NCBI RefSeq assembly: GCF_014647415.1
Contig: NZ_BMPD01000010.1
Location: 1-64,000 of the forward strand
DNA from: Haloarcula sebkhae
GTDB taxonomy: Archaea > Halobacteriota > Halobacteria > Halobacteriales > Haloarculaceae
DNA length: 64,000 nucleotides
Direction of reading: 5' to 3'
Each line of letters opens with the position of its first letter. Position 1 is the first letter of the stretch. Shown here piece by piece: positions 34,866 to 41,369 of this stretch. The notes beneath the pieces were generated by a model that saw only the letters and a program-made list of their open reading frames with translations, was not told where the DNA came from and searched no databases. The position numbers were made by a program, and so were the translations under genes.

Positions 34866-35306
34866 TCAATCCACGCCATACAGGTTTTCGGCCAAGCGGC
34901 GGTAGCAGTCTTGGCTGGAGTCTGGAACCGGATCGACCTCTTCTCTGTCCTTCGCGATGACACTGGCGAACTGCTTGGGCGGCTTCCAACTGTCGTCTGT
35001 TTCCCGGGCATCCAGCTCTTTCATCAGCGCGTGTTCACCGTCAGCGGTGACGTACAGTACGCGAAGCCCCGGCTTCTCGCTCAGTGGTCCTCTGAGTAGC
35101 TTCCCAGTTCGTGTATTAACCAGCCACTCAAGCAAAAGCCCAGCCCGACACTGGATTGCGTACAGTTGTACCTCGTCTTCTTCGGGAGATTCTATGCGAC
35201 CCTTATCAGCCCACGATTGGGGCAGCAACCGGTTGTCTGTCTCGTCTTTCCAGCGCCATTTGAGCTTTTTCTGACCGCGATTGCGACGTCGGTATTTACT
35301 GCTCAT
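34866..35306 (-). CDS. Basic hypothetical protein
   Basis: 146 residues with a very basic N-terminus (MSSKYRRRNRGQKKLKWRWKDE), then an alpha/beta region (LYAIQCRAGLLLEWLVNTRTGK; LRVLYVTADGEHALMKELD). No family recognised. Nucleic-acid contact through the N-terminus is plausible. T4-hairpin leader upstream. Confidence 0.6.
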   Translation of the reverse strand: MSSKYRRRNRGQKKLKWRWKDETDNRLLPQSWADKGRIESPEEDEVQLYAIQCRAGLLLEWLVNTRTGKLLRGPLSEKPGLRVLYVTADGEHALMKELDARETDDSWKPPKQFASVIAKDREEVDPVPDSSQDCYRRLAENLYGVD

Positions 35307-35313
35307 TATTGGA

Positions 35314-35341
35314 TTCTCTCAGTCGCTAGAGAAACACAAAA
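35314..35341 (-). promoter_or_regulatory. T4-hairpin leader element
   Basis: TTTTGTG then stem TTCTCT / AGAGAA with an 8-nt loop. Here the stem bases differ from other copies but pairing is kept, which argues for selection on the structure or palindrome. Target ATG at 35306. Confidence 0.75.
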
Positions 35342-35412
35342 TTCGCTTCTCGTTGCCTCTATAGCAACTTTCTTGCTGTTTGAGTATATATGTGTTAGTA
35401 CGAGGACTCACT

Positions 35413-35708
35413 ATGAAAACAGCCGAGTCCGCCACCACGACTAGCGAGTGTGCGCCCCCAGACCAGTGGATATCCCGCCAGCCCAGCGGGACCCGCGATC
35501 TTGATTTCCGGCAGATTCGTGACGACCGGTCAGCAACGTGGAACGCTGCGCTCGATGCCGATGTCGATGTAACGGAGGGGGTTGTCCAGACCTGTTCCTT
35601 GTCTCCGTCGACGACGACTGTCCCGTGAATTGCTCACTGGCAGAGCATCCCAACGGGATCCACGCTGGCTGGTGCAACTGCGAGGTCTTCCAGGCGACAA
35701 CCATCTGA
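35413..35708 (+). pseudogene. Small Cys-rich protein gene with a frameshift
   Basis: Frame 1 from the ATG at 35413 reads MKTAESATTTSECAPPDQW to about 35577. A shift at the GGGGG run (35577-35581) moves into a second frame, GCPDLFLVSVDDDCPVNCSL, continuing with HPNGIHAGWCNCEVFQATTI to the stop at 35708. The joined product would be about 98 residues with a Cys-rich C-terminus. Either a pseudogene or a homopolymer sequencing error. Confidence 0.55.
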
Positions 35709-35907
35709 CCACATCTCTGTGTCCTTCGCCAGTACGCTGCTCTCGGCGATCTCGACTTGCCAATGCGAGAACAGGCCTAAACTTGAGCAGTTGTAGACGG
35801 CTTACGGTGGATCGAGGAGCGACAGCCTGGCTCTAGAGGAGGTTTCGGAACAATTGTTGGGCATCAGTGAGGACGAACTAACACTGTGATAAATCTTGTC
35901 AGGGGCC
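35709..35907. other. Short intergenic region
   Basis: About 200 bp between the frameshifted plus-strand gene and the minus-strand gene ending at 35908. No gene seen. Confidence 0.3.
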
Positions 35908-36894
35908 TTACCCGAGCATTTGATCCAGCATTGCGGCGGTAGTCTCCCAGTCCTGACAGTCTTCGTAGAGTGTCTCCAACGTGAAAAAATTGACATCGGG
36001 AACCTCGCTATCCACCTTCGCTACTTCGTCTTTGAAGGCAAACATATAGAGATGTTTTTGCGCGAGACTTCGGTCAACAGCTTGACCCGCCAGATCGTAC
36101 TCAAGAGCAAAGTCGCGAAGCTTTTCAGCTTTATGTTGTACCGTTGAACTATCGTCAGATTTTGTCACTTGGGTGAATATTAATTCGTCAGCTGGTGTCA
36201 CAGCTAGATTTTCAATATCTTTGTTTCTCCCACCTCTGGGAATCGTATTTGCGATCTGATCGAACGGAACTTTGTCAGTCCGTCGAAGCCACTCTTCTGC
36301 CAGCACCTCAACCTCATTTCTGGTCAGTGACGAGGCCGACGGTGTGCGGCCGGTTCCATCAATTGCTGGACGGACCTTCCCATCCAAGACGTCTGCGCGA
36401 CAAGCAGGATTGCGAGGTGCTTCGTTGTAGAGTGCCGGATAATCTTCAGCGGTAGCGACCCTTACTGGGTCGTACTTAATAGCTTTGAGCGGCAGAATAT
36501 CATCTTGTGTGATATCGACGTCAGCAAACTCGTCATTTATGAGTCGAGTCCGCGGAGGGACGGTTTTGTGAGCGACCCGCTCGCTGGCTTTATAAATAAC
36601 AATATGAACGTGATCACTCTCAGAGACGTGCCCAACGATTGTTTCGCCGCGATATGAATTATATTGGACTGCAATCCGGCCTTTCTGCTCAACCATTTTG
36701 TTGAGCGAGTTGATTTCACCCTTTGCAGTACGCTTCTCGTAATCATCCTTGCGCGCACTCGCTGGGTACGGGGTATCTCCATGATGATCAACGCCGACGA
36801 GATTCAATTCACGAAGATCTTCTTCGACCTTCGGCAAGTGACATGGAGTAAGATCTGAGATCTTACAGCTCCATGGGGATGTGTTTGAAGCCAC
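35908..36894 (-). CDS. Hypothetical protein with nuclease-like motif
   Basis: 328 residues. No family recognised with certainty. The C-terminal third contains NKDIENLAVTPADELIFTQVTKS, which recalls the D...(E/Q)xK-type strand of restriction-endonuclease-like folds, but the Lys position is Thr here. The N-terminal half has LRELNLVGVDHHGDTPYP and RIAVQYNSYRGETIVGHV. Not preceded by a T4-hairpin leader. AT-richer than its neighbours, so possibly acquired separately. Confidence 0.6.
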   Translation of the reverse strand: MASNTSPWSCKISDLTPCHLPKVEEDLRELNLVGVDHHGDTPYPASARKDDYEKRTAKGEINSLNKMVEQKGRIAVQYNSYRGETIVGHVSESDHVHIVIYKASERVAHKTVPPRTRLINDEFADVDITQDDILPLKAIKYDPVRVATAEDYPALYNEAPRNPACRADVLDGKVRPAIDGTGRTPSASSLTRNEVEVLAEEWLRRTDKVPFDQIANTIPRGGRNKDIENLAVTPADELIFTQVTKSDDSSTVQHKAEKLRDFALEYDLAGQAVDRSLAQKHLYMFAFKDEVAKVDSEVPDVNFFTLETLYEDCQDWETTAAMLDQMLG

Positions 36895-37172
36895 GGCACA
36901 GTTGAGGTACTAGAAGGAATAATAGTTGTTGTTGATTACAGTCAGTGAGTGTCGACAGGCCATTCAACTGCTATTCGCAGCCACCCGCTAATGCCGTGCC
37001 TGAAGAAATTGGAGTGTTAGACTGGTCTAGCTACGAGCTATTCTCAAAATATACAGAGTCTTTCCAGAAGCCTCAGTTTGGCAGCAAAGAGTGTACACTG
37101 GATTCCTTTCAAATACAAGTGCTGGATACAGGAAGCGTGTTTTAAGTATCAATAGTCTACCCGAACTACAAC
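36895..37172. other. Intergenic region
   Basis: About 280 bp. One short GTG-started plus-strand ORF (36945-37145) lacks coding character. Nothing else seen. Confidence 0.3.
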
Positions 37173-37559
37173 TCAGTCATCACTCACTTGTATGACGGCC
37201 AGTGGCCGGACATCAACACGTCCAGACCGGTCGTGGTCAAGACACTGGCACAGTCGCCTCCGAACCGTCGCTCGCGAACACGGTTCCATAGCAACACCTA
37301 CTCGTGGATCGTCCCGAATCTGAACATACTCCGCGTCGACGTCCAGTTGCGTGTGCTCGACCCGACACCAGATTGTCTTCTCCCCTTCCTGCCCTAGATC
37401 GGTCACATACCGAGCAGCCAGCGCTTCGTGGCGAAGCTCGACGAGAACTCGTTCGACAAACGATACGACCTTCGTTGGCGACCGTAGCGCTGGGACCGAC
37501 CCAAGAGCAGTCTCGGAGTCGTGCTGTGCCGCCGATTCGGGAGTATCAGTTACAGACAT
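37173..37559 (-). CDS. Hypothetical protein (plasmid module)
   Basis: 128 residues from the ATG at 37559; the ORF start further upstream lies in the leader. Alpha/beta with VVSFVERVLVELRHEALAARYV and a basic C-terminal region (SRATVRRRLCQCLDHDRSGRV). No family recognised. It sits 76 bp after the TFB gene and has its own long-type T4-hairpin leader. Confidence 0.55.
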   Translation of the reverse strand: MSVTDTPESAAQHDSETALGSVPALRSPTKVVSFVERVLVELRHEALAARYVTDLGQEGEKTIWCRVEHTQLDVDAEYVQIRDDPRVGVAMEPCSRATVRRRLCQCLDHDRSGRVDVRPLAVIQVSDD

Positions 37560-37590
37560 ACGTTCTCTCTCAGGACGCGCTTTCTGGCCC

Positions 37591-37618
37591 GCCCTGCACC
37601 CCATCGGGGCACACAAAA
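37591..37618 (-). promoter_or_regulatory. T4-hairpin leader element (long type, diverged)
   Basis: TTTTGTGTG then stem CCCC / GGGG with a 3-nt loop (37599-37609) and a further GCAGGGC. The gene-proximal half keeps GCGTCCTGAGAG as in the 33600 copy. ATG at 37559. Confidence 0.6.
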
Positions 37619-37635
37619 CAGCCCGTCACGACGCT

Positions 37636-38535
37636 TCAGTCAACGATGTGTTCCTCGATCTGCTGGAACCACTGGCGGATCGTCTCTGGGTGCACATCCA
37701 GCGGTTCGCTGATCGTCGCCTGTGTGAGTCGGATGTCTGACTCCCGACCAGCAAGATACAGAGCGCCGGCTGCAACGCCATCCGGTCGCCCGTTGACCTC
37801 AGCGGACTCGGTTGCCCGCTCTGCCAGTTCGAGTGCCTGCTGTCGAACCTCCGGCGCAACATCAAGCGGGAGATCCGAACAAATCCGTGCCACCCAGTCC
37901 ACCGGGAGCGATACCGGAATCGAGAGTTCGAGTTCCACGAGGAGCGTCCGGTAGCAGTTCCATATACGTGAGTCGGAACACCGAGCAACGTCAGCTACGG
38001 TATCCATCGTCACGAGCCCGTTGCATCGGCAGGCAGCGTAAACAGCGGCCGCTGCACCGCCTTCAATCGACCGTCCGATTAGCAGGTCCGCATCCTGGGC
38101 CTCCCGGAAGAACGTGGATGCCTGCTCTTTCACCGACCGACTCTCAGACAACGCACTCGCAATGCGTCGGACTTCACCGAGCCCGTGGGCAAGATTCCGG
38201 TCGCGCTTGCTGGAGTACTTCGACCGACCGTGGAGCCGCCGCTGGCGAGCAAGCCGTCGACGCCGTCTCGGAGAGACATCTGCACTCTCAGCCGAGCCGA
38301 TGTTCGTCGACAGGCCTCGGTCGTGGCGAGTGGCCGTCCGGGGAGCACCCGTCCGCTTCTGTTCCGCCCGATTGTACGTTCGCCACTCCGGCCCGTAGTC
38401 GATCTGATCCTGTTCGGTCACCAGGCCACAGTTCTCGCAGTACGTTTCCCGCCCACTGCTATCGAGCGTGCCGCCACACTCGGGACAGCCCTGTGCAACT
38501 GCAAAGAGCTCTGTCTGGACAGGTTGGGAAGACAT
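37636..38535 (-). CDS. tfb: Transcription initiation factor IIB (plasmid TFB)
   Basis: 299 residues from the ATG at 38535. An N-terminal zinc ribbon (C17, C20, C33, C36) precedes a B-finger/linker with WRTYNRAEQKRTGAPRTATRHDRGLST, the TFB hallmark. Two cyclin-like repeats follow (residues about 110-200 and 205-295). It recruits RNA polymerase to TATA/BRE promoters. Haloarchaea carry several TFBs, and plasmid copies often serve their own genes. It is itself preceded by a T4-hairpin leader, so it could control a self-contained regulon. Confidence 0.92.
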   Translation of the reverse strand: MSSQPVQTELFAVAQGCPECGGTLDSSGRETYCENCGLVTEQDQIDYGPEWRTYNRAEQKRTGAPRTATRHDRGLSTNIGSAESADVSPRRRRRLARQRRLHGRSKYSSKRDRNLAHGLGEVRRIASALSESRSVKEQASTFFREAQDADLLIGRSIEGGAAAAVYAACRCNGLVTMDTVADVARCSDSRIWNCYRTLLVELELSIPVSLPVDWVARICSDLPLDVAPEVRQQALELAERATESAEVNGRPDGVAAGALYLAGRESDIRLTQATISEPLDVHPETIRQWFQQIEEHIVD

Positions 38536-38545
38536 TGAGAAGATA

Positions 38546-38573
38546 CCTCTCACCCGACTGGAGGCTCAGAAAA
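38546..38573 (-). promoter_or_regulatory. T4-hairpin leader element
   Basis: TTTTCTG then CCTC / GAGG stem with an 11-nt loop containing GTCGGGTGA, 10 nt before the ATG of the TFB gene at 38535. Confidence 0.7.
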
Positions 38574-38590
38574 TACGCTGTGGCGCCCGG

Positions 38591-39277
38591 TCAGGCGTCG
38601 GGCAGTTTTCCATCCGGGCGCGGGACTCGCTTGGCTTCGATCTCGATCTCGACCCGGCGACGGTGCTTGCATCGCTCGGCGGTATCGGGACAACTGCATG
38701 TCTCCTCAAGCACGTCAACCTCGTACCGGCTCTCTGACGCCGAGTGGACCTCGTAGCGACCGGGCTTTGTGAGAAAGGAGACATCCATATCTTCCCGTTT
38801 CGCTCGCTTCGTACGCGGTTCATCCTCTGAGGTGACGGCCAATGGGTCCTCTTTGGGGTCTGTGACGCCGCCGTCGTTGAACCGAACCTGCATGACCCCA
38901 CCGTCAGCGACCGCTTTTCGAGGTTCGCCGTCGACGTGCATACCGAACTGGTCGTCGAATGCTTCGTCGTCCACCCATTGTGGGATCGGTCGCTCGCCGG
39001 TCGCGAAGGCGACTCGCTTCTCGTGCTTGCACTCCTTTCCGGGATTGTACTGCTTCCACGGGCACTCGCAACTCCCTGTTCGAGCGTCGACAAGGTACTC
39101 TGAACCAGAGCCAGAGTTGACCAGGAAGAGGTCGTCAGCGTTTCGTGCCCGACCAACCGAGTCCATCACGGTCATCACTTCGGTCAGCGCCGAAACAGTG
39201 CGGCTGTTCGGGCCAGCCTCCTCCATGTCGCTCTCGTCGATGCTGCCGGCGTCGCTACTGGATTCTGTGGTAGCCAT
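38591..39277 (-). CDS. Double SWIM zinc-finger protein
   Basis: 228 residues from the ATG at 39277. Two SWIM-type CxCx(n)CxH motifs are seen: CECPWKQYNPGKECKH near residue 75 and CSCPDTAERCKH near residue 200. Each is preceded by a strand pair (FLVNSGSGSEYLVDARTG; RYEVHSASESRYEVDVLEE). SWIM domains bind DNA or proteins in recombination and transposition factors. The region between them is acidic and probably disordered. Long-type T4-hairpin leader upstream. Confidence 0.8.
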   Translation of the reverse strand: MATTESSSDAGSIDESDMEEAGPNSRTVSALTEVMTVMDSVGRARNADDLFLVNSGSGSEYLVDARTGSCECPWKQYNPGKECKHEKRVAFATGERPIPQWVDDEAFDDQFGMHVDGEPRKAVADGGVMQVRFNDGGVTDPKEDPLAVTSEDEPRTKRAKREDMDVSFLTKPGRYEVHSASESRYEVDVLEETCSCPDTAERCKHRRRVEIEIEAKRVPRPDGKLPDA

Positions 39278-39306
39278 GAATGACAAGCGGCACGCCCTCT
39301 CTGGGA

Positions 39307-39335
39307 CGCCCCTCACCCCACAGGGGCGCAGAAAA
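39307..39335 (-). promoter_or_regulatory. T4-hairpin leader element (long type)
   Basis: TTTTCTG then stem CGCCCC / GGGGCG with a 10-nt loop containing GTGGGGTGA; gene-proximal CCCAGAGAGGGCG. Target ATG at 39277. Confidence 0.75.
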
Positions 39336-39443
39336 TTCGAGGATTAGAGTTTGTGAAGACGTAAGTCTACTATCGGGCAGAAGTGGGCAGTACAGAGAGT
39401 ATATCGACCAACCCACTGGTACCAGATGTCAATACCATTCAGA

Positions 39444-39575
39444 TCAAACAAGGGAAGCAACTAACTTGCCGAGAATGAGGACGACGACAAAAACACCGAC
39501 CCAGATTGCCGCGGCCATAAGAAAGTCTATCGGGTTTCCCGACCCCTCAAGCCCAATTTGTAGAGTGGAATACAT
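39444..39575 (-). CDS. 43-residue single-span membrane protein
   Basis: ATG at 39575, stop at 39444-39446. The sequence begins MYSTLQIGLEGSGNPIDF and has one strong transmembrane helix (LMAAAIWVGVFVVVLILGKL). It occupies an otherwise empty interval. The N-terminal polar half plus single helix looks like a genuine small membrane protein, but no homolog is known to me and no clear promoter was identified. Confidence 0.45.
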   Translation of the reverse strand: MYSTLQIGLEGSGNPIDFLMAAAIWVGVFVVVLILGKLVASLV

Positions 39576-39695
39576 GATGGAGGATACGTATGTGCTATCC
39601 TGATATAAGGGCTGGGGGATGGTGCATACGCACGCTTACTGAGCAGGCGTTGCAGCCAGCACCATGGCTGAAGAAACTGCCTTCTCACCGCCCGG

Positions 39696-39911
39696 TCAGA
39701 GCTCGGTCACCTGCATCTGCTCGTGGGCATCGGGATTGACCACTGGAATGACGCCCTCGATATCCTCCTTGCCGTACTCTTCACGAATTAGATCGTGGAT
39801 ATCGTTCGCGAGAGCAACAGCCTCGTCTTGCTTGGTGGCACTCGCCTCGTTTTCGGGGAAGTCAGCTGGCCCAATCCCCTCGACAACGATGAACAGGTGG
39901 CCGTCACTCAT
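39696..39911 (-). CDS. Small acidic hypothetical protein
   Basis: 71 residues: an N-terminal strand (MSDGHLFIVVEGIG), then a helix (KQDEAVALANDIHDLIREEYG) and a final strand (IEGVIPVVNP). The start overlaps the end of the preceding gene by 8 bp, so the two are translationally coupled. No family recognised. Confidence 0.6.
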   Translation of the reverse strand: MSDGHLFIVVEGIGPADFPENEASATKQDEAVALANDIHDLIREEYGKEDIEGVIPVVNPDAHEQMQVTEL

Positions 39912-40107
39912 TGTCGACCTCCTCGACGAGTAGCGTCGTTTCGGTCAATGGATCGCGGGAGGTCGACAGGTCCTCGGAAGTCTCCAGCGTTTCCTCGACT
40001 AACTCGACCAGTGCCTCCGAGACATCGCCAAAGTGAATGATAGCGTCGGGATCAGGATAGTTGTCGTACTGCTGTGCAGTCGTCTCGTCTGTCTTGTTTT
40101 CACTCAT
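39904..40107 (-). CDS. Small acidic hypothetical protein
   Basis: 67 residues from the ATG at 40107. Very acidic with a central helix (VSEALVELVEETLETSEDL). First gene of a two-gene unit headed by a T4-hairpin leader. No family recognised. Confidence 0.6.
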   Translation of the reverse strand: MSENKTDETTAQQYDNYPDPDAIIHFGDVSEALVELVEETLETSEDLSTSRDPLTETTLLVEEVDNE

Positions 40108-40137
40108 AATCGGTATGTAGAGCGCCCTCAGTGGGAT

Positions 40138-40164
40138 GCCCCTCACCCCACTGGGGCACAGAAA
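40138..40164 (-). promoter_or_regulatory. T4-hairpin leader element (long type)
   Basis: TTTCTG then stem GCCCC / GGGGC with a 10-nt loop containing GTGGGGTGA; gene-proximal CCCACTGAGGGCGCTC. The T-run is three long here. Target ATG at 40107. Confidence 0.7.
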
Positions 40165-40395
40165 TTACGCGACGGCTTTCTCCTCGGCATCCGATTCATC
40201 ACGACGGACTTCGCGTGCCCGCAATCGGAGATGAGACTGGACTGGCGTCCGGCTCTCGTGCTGATTCTCGTAGGCGAGATACTGCTTGATCGTTTCGATG
40301 GAGTGCATACAGTTGATGCCAGCGACGATTGGCTGGAGGTGGTCGGCGTCTAACAGCCGTTCAGGAGGGAGTTTGTCGAGAATTGGGTCGCTCAT
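40165..40395 (-). CDS. Small hypothetical protein, last gene of a coupled quartet
   Basis: 76 residues. Helical (LLDADHLQPIVAGINCMHSIETIKQYLAYENQHES) with a charged tail. The start codon overlaps the stop of the preceding gene (ATGA). It is the fourth gene of a unit whose members all overlap and which has one T4-hairpin leader at its head. Confidence 0.6.
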   Translation of the reverse strand: MSDPILDKLPPERLLDADHLQPIVAGINCMHSIETIKQYLAYENQHESRTPVQSHLRLRAREVRRDESDAEEKAVA

Positions 40396-40598
40396 GTGGC
40401 ATCCTCCCGGAAATCATCGAGCGTTGTCCTACGCCTGTACCGACAGTCAGGGTAGTGAGCTAGAAGCGTCTCGTCGACGGCCTCCCAGAAGCCGACCTTG
40501 TGTGGCACAACCGACTGCCAGAACCGAGCGCGTGCCAGTGCTGCCCCAACACGCTGGCGTTCTTCATGATGCCACTGCTCGCGCTCGATCATCGCCAT
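40392..40598 (-). CDS. Small basic hypothetical protein
   Basis: 68 residues from the ATG at 40598; the longer upstream reading is a shadow of the preceding gene. Arg- and Trp-rich (EREQWHHEERQRVGAALARARFWQSVV; CRYRRRTTLDDF). It overlaps both neighbours by 4-10 bp. No family recognised. Confidence 0.55.
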   Translation of the reverse strand: MAMIEREQWHHEERQRVGAALARARFWQSVVPHKVGFWEAVDETLLAHYPDCRYRRRTTLDDFREDAT

Positions 40599-40903
40599 GC
40601 CGAGGCCCCCTCCGGTCGGTCTGCCATGTATGAGCTGGCAAGATCCAGCCCAGCATCGAGTGTGCGTCGCGTCCCGACCAGTTTGGTCGCTCGTTCGAGT
40701 TTCCATCCAGTGTCGCTTCGCTTGAGCAGGACTGTGGCCCCGGTGTCGGGGATATGCCAGCCAATCGTGTCGTTGCCGACAGCGAGAAATTCCCATTCAC
40801 CGACGGCGGCCTCTTGTGCCGCGCTTTGCTTGTCAATCAACGTGTCCGAACGCGGGCCACCAGCGCCGAAATCGCCCAGAGTGGCTGTTCCTGCTGGCGT
40901 CAT
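40589..40903 (-). CDS. Hypothetical protein
   Basis: 104 residues, predicted beta-rich (WEFLAVGNDTIGWHIPDTGATVLLKRSDTGWKLERATKLV). Overlaps the preceding gene by an ATGA and the following one by 10 bp. No family recognised. Confidence 0.6.
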   Translation of the reverse strand: MTPAGTATLGDFGAGGPRSDTLIDKQSAAQEAAVGEWEFLAVGNDTIGWHIPDTGATVLLKRSDTGWKLERATKLVGTRRTLDAGLDLASSYMADRPEGASAWR

Positions 40904-41202
40904 GGGAGGACCTCCCGGCGGTCCCAGCCAGCGAGTTCTGTTTCGATGGCGCTGACGATGGTCGTGACTTGTTCCTCTACAGTGTCTGCCTGCTCACCGT
41001 CGACGTCTAGAAGCGAGCGAAGTTCGAGTACATCCGGCAGGGCAATGCTGTCCGACTGCTGGGCCACCGCACGGAGGACGACTGCTTCAAGATCGGCGCT
41101 CTCGGACTGCCCTTGAACGGTTGTCGCGATGGACTCGACGAACTTCGGAGTGGTTGGCTGAGACGGGCCTTCCGAACGACTGCAGGACATATTTCGAGAC
41201 AT
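40900..41202 (-). CDS. Hypothetical protein, first gene of a coupled quartet
   Basis: 100 residues from the ATG at 41202, directly after a short-type T4-hairpin leader. Helical and acidic (DLEAVVLRAVAQQSDSIALPDVLELRSLLDVDGEQADTVEEQ), ending GWDRREVLP. The four genes 41202 to 40165 overlap head to tail and should be made in a fixed ratio. Confidence 0.6.
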   Translation of the reverse strand: MSRNMSCSRSEGPSQPTTPKFVESIATTVQGQSESADLEAVVLRAVAQQSDSIALPDVLELRSLLDVDGEQADTVEEQVTTIVSAIETELAGWDRREVLP

Positions 41203-41229
41203 CCTCTCACCCACCAGAGGAACACAAAA
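41203..41229 (-). promoter_or_regulatory. T4-hairpin leader element (short type)
   Basis: TTTTGTG starts 27 nt before the ATG; stem CCTCT / AGAGG with an 8-nt loop GGTGGGTG ends immediately before the start codon at 41202. Nearly identical to the copies at 45052, 46271 and 53902. Confidence 0.85.
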
Positions 41230-41286
41230 TTGGGCCTCACCACTGCTGTGGATGGCGTTTTTTGCAGACCGTGTTATCTGAAATAC

Positions 41287-41304
41287 CTGCTCAATAAGAC
41301 TGCA
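41287..41304. repeat. 18-bp dispersed repeat, copy 2
   Basis: CTGCTCAATAAGACTGCA, identical to 1028-1045. Preceded by a stretch (ttttttgcagaccgtg) partly inverted relative to its end, as in a decayed insertion-sequence terminus. Confidence 0.45.
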
Positions 41305-41369
41305 TAATTAACAGTCGTTTCTTGTCGGTTTGAGCTGAATATACTGGTGGCAAGCGTTTTCATCTAGGC

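Noticed and set aside
36945-37145. 66-residue GTG-started plus-strand ORF
   Set aside because: No promoter-like or family support; composition not distinctive.
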